Assembly (NCBI GenBank): GCA_001275005.1
Contig: JWZX01002840.1
Location: forward strand, 1-39,067
Direction: 5' to 3'
Source of the DNA: Chrysochromulina tobinii
Taxonomy: Eukaryota; Haptophyta; Prymnesiales; Chrysochromulinaceae
DNA: 39,067 bases
Below, piece by piece: positions 28,801 to 36,482 of the stretch (its first letter is position 1; the number at the start of each line of letters is the position of its first letter). The notes under the pieces are model-generated. The model was not told the DNA's origin. It ran no database searches and saw nothing but the letters and a program-made list of their open reading frames with translations. The position numbers and the translations under genes are program-made.

Positions 28801-29033
28801 GATGCCAACCTGGGAGCCGCAGATGGTTGCTGGTGTCGGGAGCGCTCCCTCCAAGAGAAGCCCGGCGCTCCCGGAAAGCACGCAAAGCCGGATGACTCAC
28901 AAGCGCCGCACTCATGCTCGGGGTTGCCATTCAGGACTTCGCATGGCTCGACGCAAAAAGGTTCGCAGATGACTTCGGTTTCGGCGCATGCGAGGAGGAC
29001 GCATGTGAGGAGCACCACGGCTCTGACCGGCAT
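25806..29033 (-). CDS. Secreted HEAT-repeat protein with C-terminal 2OG-Fe(II) (PhyH-type) dioxygenase domain
   Basis: A 1075-residue protein. The ATG at 29033 is chosen over one 33 codons upstream since it starts a clean signal peptide (MPVRAVVLLTCVLLACA). Next is a Cys-rich module (about 20-60; EPFCVEPCEVLNG ... ECGACES ... CFPGAPGF) of a kind seen on secreted proteins of haptophytes and related algae. Residues about 100-820 are Ala/Leu-rich helical HEAT/ARM-like repeats. The C-terminal 200 residues form a double-stranded beta-helix oxygenase: HxD iron site in DWHVDGGM (about 942-944), distal His in WFPGVFHRTQDVAGHR (about 1057-1063) and the Arg for 2-oxoglutarate in GHRVAI. This would hydroxylate a lipid, protein or small molecule. 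An 18-bp perfect inverted repeat lies in the coding region near residue 110. Substrate unknown. Confidence 0.85.
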   Translation of the reverse strand: MPVRAVVLLTCVLLACAETEVICEPFCVEPCEVLNGNPEHECGACESSGFACFPGAPGFSWRERSRHQQPSAAPRLASDAPVQGSALSATFDAYHGCRKSDIGVPGHTEDDNDHCVAWDPEVLPALIEPGRRFCLHAMCLGRMLAARGHSTNSAQWPATELAGYVGAPAQHMAHRFFGIRLAAAELMIALCAQLASTHLLEGAACLAVAANHTESHDIAIRWVGVEVMAQLVNGHAHRRHWGPWGAPSWDEHAKPGSTLSTTRAADEMRGRLEHWQPGTRWMALHGLGRFARGAELPLLDDVLRSMQDDMGFPGVGLLAAEVLGRLYGGMAHPKPVLDRLAATLAAPQTELRGSTPELVRLLVLEAARRLAAHRDGTAADAAAALRAYAAFESLATTHATPDVRAAALLVLAQLGEAAPKSAAAAAAVAAADAEPIVRCAARKALAAMGTHGERRAERRAETASADVCEGDWAAAQDAYTGARHEAREHTETSAGEEAVLAAEATLARLAVAPPSAEAASLCMQYASSVASQSSMHSEHAEGMYHRMRWRALLTLPLVAPRPSLTVRSQALGLMRSDEITDRYLGMKALSLTAERGDVEVAAALVAALSDWVDVIKLQAAEHLVDLTARTASAVTRTAQLLLTKIVDDKDLYTRFAAAVGLRKLAVLCKPRGEHTEGEHKEGEHKEGREQGRQSVEEVVGALLFGQLHSSATALARVAQKIGLAFEACAPDEELPIAPRTFVVNVGGAAAVAAGAADDASPASADDVATRWAHAKGTVGKSHCFARMRALPESALASAFAAVRRTKRCDFTDSGQVRATGLLLVRGAISATVREVSLQYLNELLRNASGIMLDVKRFHGRSAYRGGNMNDAQLIHSVNPHLLDALDGLLTELDQRGLTPPLPYLTERRPLQVREIEHVVLDPAEHDCPTGEEDGVPCGCDWHVDGGMRGFKLWLPLRKEARPDAREHQNVVVAPLDEVQRLCDLVDHLNVNTNVAPLPPPEDRVEYHTDSNGTSGWVRSSGYEAESRKRDQRALQAVGCVVPAEPGDVLLWFPGVFHRTQDVAGHRVAIIAEAIR
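28674..28727. repeat. Perfect 18-bp inverted repeat inside a coding region
   Basis: GGGGTCCCAGGCCACACA (28674-28691) is exactly mirrored at 28710-28727 with an 18-base loop. It encodes GVPGHT and CVAWDP around an acidic EDDNDH loop in the dioxygenase protein. Confidence 0.9.
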
Positions 29034-29221
29034 CTTGTCGATTGATTGCTGCCTGCCCTCCGCGGGTTCCAGCAGATTCCAGTCGTCGCCGATGTGTTCA
29101 ACCCTGTGAAATCCAAATGAGGCCACATCCAAGGCCGCTTGTCTCCCGCTCTGAGGGGAAAAAGGCGCCCTGAATTGAGCGCTCGAGTCGACGCTCTTAC
29201 CGGTAGAAGTATCAGTCTACT

Positions 29222-29681
29222 ATGGCTACTTCTACGCAAAGAGGTCGCCCTCTGCTTCGCCTGCAGTGGCCGGCCGCATCAGCGCCGAGCGCCTGCCTGC
29301 GCGCCCCGCCGCCTGCCTCTCACGTTCCCTGCATCGCGCACCTCCGTTTTGCGCGCAGTCTTCCTGCAAAAGTGGCTCCGTGTCCACATGGAGCGTGACC
29401 CGATCGTGCTCTTCTCGTGCACTCTTGGCCTCTTTGGTAAGCACTTGCGCGCCGCACGCAGCCGTAGCCGGGCCCGCCTTAGCCGGCCTGTCTTGCTCCG
29501 CCAGCCGTGGAGCATGATTGTCCATCGCACTCGCTGCTGACCGCGCTCACTGCTTCTCCGTGCGTGCGTCTCTGAAGCCTTCACGGTGCCCTGGATCGTT
29601 GGTGACGGCGGTCGCAAGCGCGAGGAGATGGGGACGAATTACGCCTACCGGATCAAGAGTGTCTACCCCAAAGGCTCATAA
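29222..29681 (+). CDS. Small single-TM protein, three exons; possibly a complex I NDUFA3-like subunit
   Basis: Exons 29222-29243, 29359-29436 and 29578-29681 give 67 residues. Introns are inferred from GT-AG borders and from protein quality: exon 2 encodes KWLRVHMERDPIVLFSC and a hydrophobic helix, and exon 3 continues it in frame (FTVPWIVGDGGRKREEMG) and ends in a TAA. Short length, a basic N-terminus, an E/R-D-P motif before one membrane helix and a Pro-rich exit fit the layout of complex I accessory subunits such as NDUFA3, but the similarity is too weak to be firm. The first donor (GTCGCC) is poor; translation could instead start at the ATG at 29388 in exon 2. It is divergent from the dioxygenase gene, 188 bases away. 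Confidence 0.55.
29244..29358 (+). other. Predicted intron 1 (115 nt) of the small TM gene
   Basis: The donor AGAG|GTCGCC is weak; the acceptor GCGCGCAG|TC is good. Splicing brings an ATG into frame. Confidence 0.45.
29437..29577 (+). other. Predicted intron 2 (141 nt) of the small TM gene
   Basis: Donor TTTG|GTAAGC, acceptor CTGAAG|CC. It joins two halves of one hydrophobic helix in frame. Confidence 0.65.
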
Positions 29682-30077
29682 CTCCGACGCCACGCGCGTC
29701 CTCTATTGGCGCTGCCGCCTCCACGTATTCGTATAGGGAGTGGGAGCCACAGCAAGCCATCGGAGCCAGCGAGTCTGAAAATTAGCCCAGACTCCGCGGG
29801 GCAGAGGCGTCTGTTCTTCGTTCACCTAAAATTGCGCCCATGAGGCTCTTCTCGCGCTCACACGGTAGCATCTCGCCTGTGCAGCCGTCGGCGTGCCTCG
29901 TACTGCCCTACTGGCCGGCGTTAGGGTTACTCGGCGAAACTCGGCGTCCACACGACGCGCCACGCGCGGGCGCGCGCGTGCTCATCTTCGGCTCGACCTG
30001 TCTGTCTCTCTCTCTGCTCGCATCGGGCGTTGCTGGTGCTGCGCGGTGCGGTGCGCCTCGCGCACGTCGCAGCGCAG
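29682..30077. other. Convergent intergenic region, no gene
   Basis: 396 bases between the small TM gene and the 3' end of the PPIL4-like gene. Mostly the two 3' flanks. A lone TTAGGG at about 29931 is not repeated, so it is no telomere. Confidence 0.5.
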
Positions 30078-32707
30078 CTAGTGGCGATCGCGATCGCGAT
30101 GATGACGATGGCCATCCCCGTCGCGCCTCGACCTATCGCGGTCGCGGTCGCGGTCGCGGTCGCGGTCGCGTCGGTCACGGTCGCGGTCGCGGTCGCTCCG
30201 ATCCCGGTCGCGATCCCCATCCCGGTCGCGATATCCATCCCGATTGGGGCCGCGGTCGCGGTCGAGGTCGCGGTGGTGACGGTCCCTGTCACGGTCGCGG
30301 CCCCTATCGCGCTCGTCACGGGATTCGTCACGGTGCTCGTCACGGCGCTCGCCACGGTGCTCGTCACGGCGCTCGTCCCGGTGCTCGCCACGGCGCTCAG
30401 CCCCCTCGTGACCTCGCTCAGATCGTGTTTCGTCAAAGACCTTCTGGTGCGGCGGTGCTGCCTGCTCGGCTGCCGTCGTCGCACCCTCCGCCGCCGAAGG
30501 CGTCGGTGCCCAACTCGGCGCCGAAGGCTTCGGCGCCCGACTCGGCGCCGAGTTGAGCGCTCTTGCCGGCGGTCTGACGCGCCACTGCTTCTCGCGATCC
30601 ATCACCTCGACCCCCATCGCCCGCAGCGAGTCACGCAGAGCGTCCGCTGTGGGGAAATCGCGCGCTCGCTTGGCGGCGTGCCGTTGATTGAGCAGCTCAT
30701 CCACCCGTGACACGTCGATCGGCGCAACGTCTCCGGGCTCCCGGGTGTAGTCATGGCCGCTGCCAGCGCCGCCGTTGCCCTTGCCGCTGCCAGCGCCCTT
30801 GCCAGCGCCGCCAGCGCCCTTGCCAGCGCCGCTGCCCTTCGCGCCGCCGCCGCCCTCGCCGCCCTCATACCTGTCCTCAGCGGTCGACTGCTTCCGCCTC
30901 GCCTTGTTCCACAGGCGCGCGACGGACTGCGAGAGGTCATGAGAAGGTCATGAGAAGGTCATGAGAAGGTCATCAGAAGGTAATGAGGAGGCACTCAGGC
31001 GCGCGACGGACTGTGAGAAGCCGAACCCGATCGGCATCAGCGGCCCTCATAGGCCCTCAGCGGCCCTCATAGGCCCTCAGCGGCCCTCATCGGCCCTCAT
31101 CTCACCTGTGAGAAGTCCACCTTGATGCGCCGGTCGTCGATGAGCGCGCCGTCCATCTTGAAGTACGCCTGCATGCTCCCATCAGTCGCACTCAGCGGCA
31201 CGATCAGCAGCCATCAGATGCCATCAGCGGCCCTCCGAGGAGGTCATCAGCGCTCATCAGCGCTCATCAGCGGCCCTCCGAGGAGGTCATCAGCGCTCAT
31301 CAGAGCTCATCAGAGCTCATTCGAGGAGGCCGGCGCACCTGCGTGCAGCTCGCGACGTCTTCAAATTCGATGAACGCGTAATTGAGCGAATCGCCCGTCT
31401 TATAGTCGCGCACGACCGCGCATTCCTTGATGGTACCGAATCGGCTGAAGATGAGCTCGAGGTCCTCGTCCTGTGTCACCGGGTTGAGCTTGCACACGAA
31501 GAGCACATTCTCCGGAGGGGCGAGGTCCGCATCTGGCAAATCTCCGAGCATCTCGAGGACCTGGGCGCGGCTCGCAGCTGCCTTGGCCGCGAGCGCCTCC
31601 TCTACCTGCCGAGTCGCGAGCTCATGTCAGTTGGGGAAGGAGATCAGCGAGGCCATCAGGGTGTTCTCACGAAGTAATCACGAAGTAATCACGGAGTACT
31701 CAGGGACTCAGGGAGTACTCAGGGAGTACTCAGGGACTCAGGGAGTAATCAGGGAGTACTCAGGGAGTACTCAGGGAGTACTCAGGGACTCAGGGAGTAA
31801 TCAGGGAGTACTCAGGGAGTACTCAGGGACTCAGGGAGTACTCAGGGAGTAATCAGGGAGTACTCAGGGAGTACTCAGGGAGTACTCAGGGAGTAATCAG
31901 GGAGTACTCAGGGAGTACTCAGGGACTACTCAGGGAGCCCAATCCGAGCTCCTCCGAGCTCATCATCAGTGCTCATCAGTGCTCATTCGTGCTCATCGGT
32001 GCTCATCGGTGCTCATCGGTGTGGTGTGCATCAGTGCTCATCAGTGCTCATCCGTATGAAAGCGCCGCGATGGGCACCTCCTCGGCTGTTCGCCCGTCCG
32101 CTTCGGTCTCTAGCGACTCGCCGTCGGCGAGGCGCTCGCGATCCTGCTTGAGGACGAGGGCTGAGGGCTCGGGCGAGGCGTCCGGCACGACCATCCCCGG
32201 CGGGTCCTCGTACGGGTCATCCAGCACGATCGTATGCCGGATGCGGATGTTTTGGTACGGCCGCCCGTTGGCGTCGGCATACGCATTCGATATGGCGCGC
32301 GCGACCTCGAGGCCCTCCGTCACCTCGCCAAAGAGCGTGTACCGGTCATCGAGGTGTGTCTGGTCGTCTGCTACCGTGATGAAGAACTGCGATCCGTTGG
32401 CGTTCGGCCGTGCCGACGCCATCGACACGCAGCCCGCCTTTGTATGCCGCAGCTTCCGGTGCAGCTCGTCATCAAAGTAGCGCGCCTGTTCGCCGTAGAG
32501 CTGTGCATACAAGGACTCGCCGCCGGTGCCCGTACCTGTCGGGTCGCCCGTCTGCACGAGCGAGCCGGCCTGCACGTTGTGGAAGAGCGCAAAATTGTAG
32601 TACTTGGTCTTGCACAGCTTGAGAAAGTTTTTGCACGTCACCGGGCATAGGTCGGTGTAGAGGTCGATGACAATGTCACCGAGGCTCGTCTCGAGGAGGA
32701 CCGACAT
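30078..32707 (-). CDS. PPIL4: PPIL4-like cyclophilin-RRM splicing protein with CysRS-C-terminal-like module and RD tail, four exons
   Basis: Exons 32707-32078, 31605-31339, 31168-31106 and 30926-30078 join in phase 0 to 602 residues. Exon 1 holds the cyclophilin peptidyl-prolyl isomerase domain ([17 protein letters not shown] to [15 protein letters not shown]), with [17 protein letters not shown]. The exon 1/2 junction gives [11 protein letters not shown] and then [18 protein letters not shown], the PPIL4 linker. The RRM has RNP2 LFVCKL and RNP1 LNYAFIEF and continues through exon 3 ([17 protein letters not shown]). Exon 4 begins [12 protein letters not shown], then a Gly-rich spacer, a module [20 protein letters not shown]...[10 protein letters not shown]...QWR resembling the C-terminal domain of cysteinyl-tRNA synthetase, and an Arg-Asp repeat tail like those of splicing factors. 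PPIL4 acts in nuclear RNA processing with the spliceosome. The exon model rests on match to family sequence and intact GT-AG sites. Confidence 0.93.
30927..31105 (-). other. PPIL4-like gene intron 3 (179 nt)
   Basis: Donor CACAG|GTGAGA, acceptor TCGCAG|TCC. It is filled with 10-11-base repeats (CGGCCCTCAT and GAGAAGGTCAT types) and a 25-base copy of the spliced exon 3-exon 4 junction. Confidence 0.85.
31169..31338 (-). other. PPIL4-like gene intron 2 (170 nt)
   Basis: Donor ACGCAG|GTGCGC, acceptor CATGCAG|GCG. It splits the RRM and holds repeats of GCTCATCAGC and a duplicated GGCCCTCCGAGGAGGTCATC block. Confidence 0.85.
31606..32077 (-). other. PPIL4-like gene intron 1 (472 nt) with minisatellite
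   Basis: Donor GAGGAG|GTGCCC, acceptor GGCAG|GTAGAG. Removing it restores the family linker. The body is a minisatellite array. Confidence 0.88.
31685..31935. repeat. AGTACTCAGGG minisatellite in intron 1
   Basis: About two dozen units of 11 bases (AGTACTCAGGG or AGTAATCAGGG) mixed with 8-base ACTCAGGG units. Further out in the same intron (31965-32050) lies a second array of about 10-base GTGCTCATCG/A units. Confidence 0.9.
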
Positions 32708-33546
32708 GGGAGTGGGGGCGGAGTGGGGAGATGGTCGTGAGGTCGTTTGTGGGCGGAGGTGGCGGCGGCGGCTTCGGCGGCCGCGCGTTGCCGACGTCAG
32801 GGATTGTCCTCTTTTTTCTGAAGAGGCGCTTCACAAAGTCTTCACAATGCTTTCACATGCGTCTGATTCGTCACATCCAGACCGCAGCTGCGCCGCGAGG
32901 GAGTGGTCGTAATGCCCACGGTCAGAAACAGTTCTCTCAAAACTTGCCAAAACTCATCACCGGATGGACCTTTTTATGGAAACCCTTCATGGCGTCTTCT
33001 CAAATTGGTGGTGGTGGTGCTGCGGGCACCGAGTTCTTCCGAAGTAGGACACAGCTGGAAAGACATGACTGGAAACGTCAAGCCGATGTTTGAGGTGCAA
33101 ACGCCAATCGCTATCCCGCAAAATCTTTGGCAAGATGTCGGGCAGAACGCGGCCGCAATTGTGCAATCCGAGACAAATGAGTGGACGAGACTAAAATGAG
33201 GAGAGTGACCTATGTTGAGGTCTGGTAGGGTGTGTGTGTCGTCTGAACTCTCTCAACTCAGCTTCTGAAAGGGCTCCGGGACCGGGTCGCGTGCGCCGCG
33301 AGATGTCAGGCTCAGGGACCCGTGTGCCGTGTGCGCTGTGCCGACGACAGCCTGTCAACTGGACCGCGACGACCCTGACAGTCCGGACTGCGTCGCGTGT
33401 AGTCACGCCCGGACACACTGACAAAGGAGCGCATCGAGTCCGAGAGGGTCAACACACAAGAACGCGCAGCGGCCACAGCGCTGCTATTATCATTGCATAC
33501 ACGCGTCGCACGCCCCTAGAATGCAGATGGATGCGCCTTACGGACG
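32708..33546. other. Intergenic region, no supported gene
   Basis: 839 bases between two minus-strand genes. A Gly-rich 120-codon plus-strand frame from 32731 overlaps the PPIL4-like promoter and has no convincing composition, so it is left out. 32810-32860 holds repeated TTCACAA/TTCACAT motifs. 33230-33430 is rich in GGGACC and GTGTG sequence. Confidence 0.5.
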
Positions 33547-35633
33547 CTAATACCTCGGGGGCATGCCCAGCGCGGGAAATTCTGGATTCCGGATTCCCGC
33601 CGCTATGCCGCGAACCACGTTTCGGTACCACGGGCGATTGGAGCGCGCACCGCCGGGGTGCAGATAGTACTCGGAGTTGGCGAGGCGGCGCAAGGCCATG
33701 ATCGCTTTGATGTAGAAGAGGCTGACCAGTAGAATGTGAAGCGCGAAGAAGAAGGCGTACACTCCTCCGATCGAGGTCGTGTGGAAGCTGGGCCTGTCGT
33801 CGACCCTCGTGTTGCCCAGGGCCGAGCGGATGACTCGCAGCGCGTGCGCAATCGCGGTGGCCGCAAAGCTCACGCCCCCCCACAACATGGCGCCGCCGAA
33901 GTCCTTTTGGACGACAGTGTACAGCCCGAGCGTGAAGGGCTGCGTTTCGGTCACCATGATCACGAAGGGGATGAAGAAGATGGGGCGCAGAAGCCCAGGC
34001 ACCACCACGAGCGCGAGGGAAAGATATAGATCCGAGGCCTGCGGCCAGAAGCGAGGGTTCGAAGCGAGGGACGCGCGGCCCCGAACCGGTGAGAGAGAGA
34101 GAAGAGGAGGAGGGAGGAGATGAGGAGAGGCAGCGGCGCTCGCACCCCATCAAGGATCACGGTGTCGTTGTATAAGTTGCAGATGGCGTCGAGCACGAGC
34201 ACGCACATCGCCGTGCACACGCGCCCGGCGTACTTCTGTCGATGGAATGCATGCAAAGGCAGCGGCTGCCGTGCAGGGGTACCATCGGGAGCACGTGGTG
34301 CGGGCCTCGCCATCTTCATCTGCATCCGGTACGACCAAGAGCCAACAGCCAGGCTGAGGCCGCCCTCGACGGACGACCCCAGCCCGAGTAGGTGTTCCTG
34401 TAGGTCGATGACACTGCCGTCGCCAAACAGGTAGCCGCCCGCCGCGGCGCGTTCGGCCACCTCGGCGCCCATGGACGACTCCGCCGGCCGGACCGTGGCA
34501 CGGCTGCCGGTGCCGGAGACTACGAGGGCGAGAGATCGAGGCGGAGCTTCCTTGGTCGAGTCGGGCGGCGGCTCGAAGTATTCGTCAAGTGTTGGCACAA
34601 AAGCGAGCACAGCGCCGACGACACTCAGAATCTGCGCCGAAGCAAAGCGAAGCGACGCGAAGCCTATGAATGGCGCTGAGTGACATTCCGAGGCCATCAC
34701 AGGGCAAGCAATCAGACGTACCTCGAATGCGATGAGGAAAGCAATCAGACTCGCAATCAGACGTACCTCGAATGCGATGAGGTACGGCACGAACTCCATC
34801 CAGGTCACCTTGAGGAGATCAAATGGCGTGCTCTGCCCCGGGATTCCGATGGACGGGTGAAGGGCGCGGAGGTCCGCCTGTTGCGGCGTCGCGAGGACCC
34901 AGGGTGTGGAGCGGCCCGCGAAGGCGATCCACACCATCGCAAAGTACACGAGCTGCAGCGCCTTGTCCACGTAGTATTGTGACGGCTGCAGAAAGTAGTG
35001 GTTGCCCCTACTGCGCGCGAGATGAGAGCACGTGAAGCCCACGAACGCACCCAGTGACAGCCAGAGCTTCAGACGGTAGAAGTCGAGCGCGGCCGGCGCG
35101 TACAGATACAGCGGCGTGAGCGGGGTCGGGCGGAGCGAGTAGCCGATGTACACGAGGAGCCCCGCCTCCATGGTAGCCAGCCCGACGAGCACGCCAGCAG
35201 CAAAGCGCGTCGGAGCGACAGCTATGTGGAACAGAGCGGAGGCGAGCTGCAGCTCTGGGGCCATGGGCGGCTGATAGGAGTTGGGCGGATAGGACGGGCG
35301 ACCGCCAAACGGCTGCCATATGCCATACGGCTCACTCTGCCGCGGCTGCTCCATAAATTTGCCGCGTGCGTGGTCGCCGCGGATGCTGTTGAGCGTGTTG
35401 CTGATCGCGTTGCCTCTGCGGTCGAGAGTGTTGCTGAGCGCGTTGCCGCTGCGGAGGCTACCGCCACTGACGCTGGTGGCGCTGCCCACGGAAGTTGTGC
35501 CGAAGCCGTCCACGCGCTCGAAGCTGCCCTTCACCTTTTGGCGGTACACGTGGTCGGCGTATCCGAGCGGCGGCGCCATTCGATGATGCTCGATCGGCGG
35601 CAACGGGGTCGAAGGCGGGGGAAGACGATCCAT
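33547..35633 (-). CDS. Multi-pass membrane protein, three exons, unknown family
   Basis: Exons 35633-34767, 34631-34146 and 34038-33547 give 614 residues. The first intron is a multiple of three without a stop, so the frame reads through it; splicing is favoured by the good GTACGT donor and the GGCGCAG acceptor and joins two hydrophobic stretches (YLIAFE|ILSVVGAVLAF). The second joins TVILDG|ASDLYLSLALVVVP. The first 115 residues are cytosolic, Pro/Ser-rich with an ALSNTL/AISNTL repeat. At least eight hydrophobic helices follow: four before the first splice point, one across it, and the remainder after a soluble loop (about 325-420). No transporter or GPCR signature is recognised. Confidence 0.75.
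34039..34145 (-). other. Predicted intron 2 (107 nt) of the multi-pass membrane protein gene
   Basis: Donor GATGGG|GTGCGA, acceptor GCCGCAG|GCC, with a pyrimidine-rich middle (CTCCTC/TCTCTCTC). Phase 0. Confidence 0.85.
34632..34766 (-). other. Predicted intron 1 (135 nt) of the multi-pass membrane protein gene
   Basis: Donor TTCGAG|GTACGT, acceptor GGCGCAG|ATT. It holds a second, identical donor 45 bases downstream, from a tandem duplication of the exon border. Confidence 0.75.
34708..34782. repeat. 30-bp tandem duplication of an exon-intron border
   Basis: 34708-34737 and 34753-34782 are identical and each holds the last exon bases, ATTCGAG, and the donor GTACGT (minus strand). Offset 45 bases. 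Confidence 0.9.
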
Positions 35634-36482
35634 ATGAGTGCACCGTGCTCGAGTGCGTGCTCAGCGCTTTTGTTGATACGGGTGCTCAGGTGCACTACCC
35701 CCACCGGTGCCAGAACGCGAACGGCGTGGTCGAGCACGACCTGTCGCGCGACCGCGCTCGATCCTGCAAGTTCATTCATGTTCATACACACAACACGTAC
35801 AAAGCCCAGAAGAGAAGACAATACAAGACCCCGAAACAAGGCCCCGAAGGGAAACACATGCAGGCAGAGAGCCGAGAAACAGCCTATAAGAGAAGATCAT
35901 TCATTGCAACTTGCAACACGTGTCGCGTCTGTCGTGTTAACGTTCACGTAAACAGCACAACTGTGCGGAGACGGATTGGCGGGTGTGGCGTGAAGCTGCA
36001 ACGCCTGAAGGGCGAAGTGGATAACCCTATCCCCCTTTCGTAATATGGGCAATGTCACAGTGTGAACACACGGTGCACAGAGCGGCGCTAGTACCGAGCG
36101 CCTCCCCACAGGAACCCATTGACGAACCCAATGGCATCTGGCGACACCTCCTTCCCTCAGGAGATTTTCAAGCGTCACGTGACCGCGATGCGGATCGGCT
36201 ACGATCACGCGACGATCGCTCTCCCCCCTCCCACCCAGCGACAAACCGAGGGCGCGAGCGCGCCGCATCGCCAGTACCGGCTACCGTTCTACCGGGCGAA
36301 GGCAGCGCGCCCGCGACGGCGCCCATCGCAATAAACATCCGACGCGAGCAGGCAACAAAGGCCACAGCGCCGGGCCAAGGCTGCGCGCTCGCGACAGCGC
36401 CAAGGCGACGCGCCCGCGACGGCGCCAACACGCGCGATAAATTACGAGGCGCATGCAGGCACCGCCCGGCCAGACAGCTCGC
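35634..36482. other. Intergenic region up to the satellite, no gene
   Basis: 849 bases. 35790-35900 is A-rich. 36296-36435 has three imperfect copies of a GCGCCCGCGACGGCGCC-type block. Arg-rich frames here have no support. Confidence 0.5.

Noticed and set aside
29924-29938. GTTAGGGTTA as telomeric repeat
   Set aside because: It occurs once and in the middle of the window between genes.
29840-30556. Gly/Arg-rich plus-strand frame with GRGRGR repeats
   Set aside because: It is the complement of the Arg-Asp repeat tail of the PPIL4-like protein.
32731-33093. Gly-rich plus-strand frame upstream of the PPIL4-like gene
   Set aside because: Low complexity at the start, random later, and it begins 24 bases from the ATG of a well-supported gene on the other strand.
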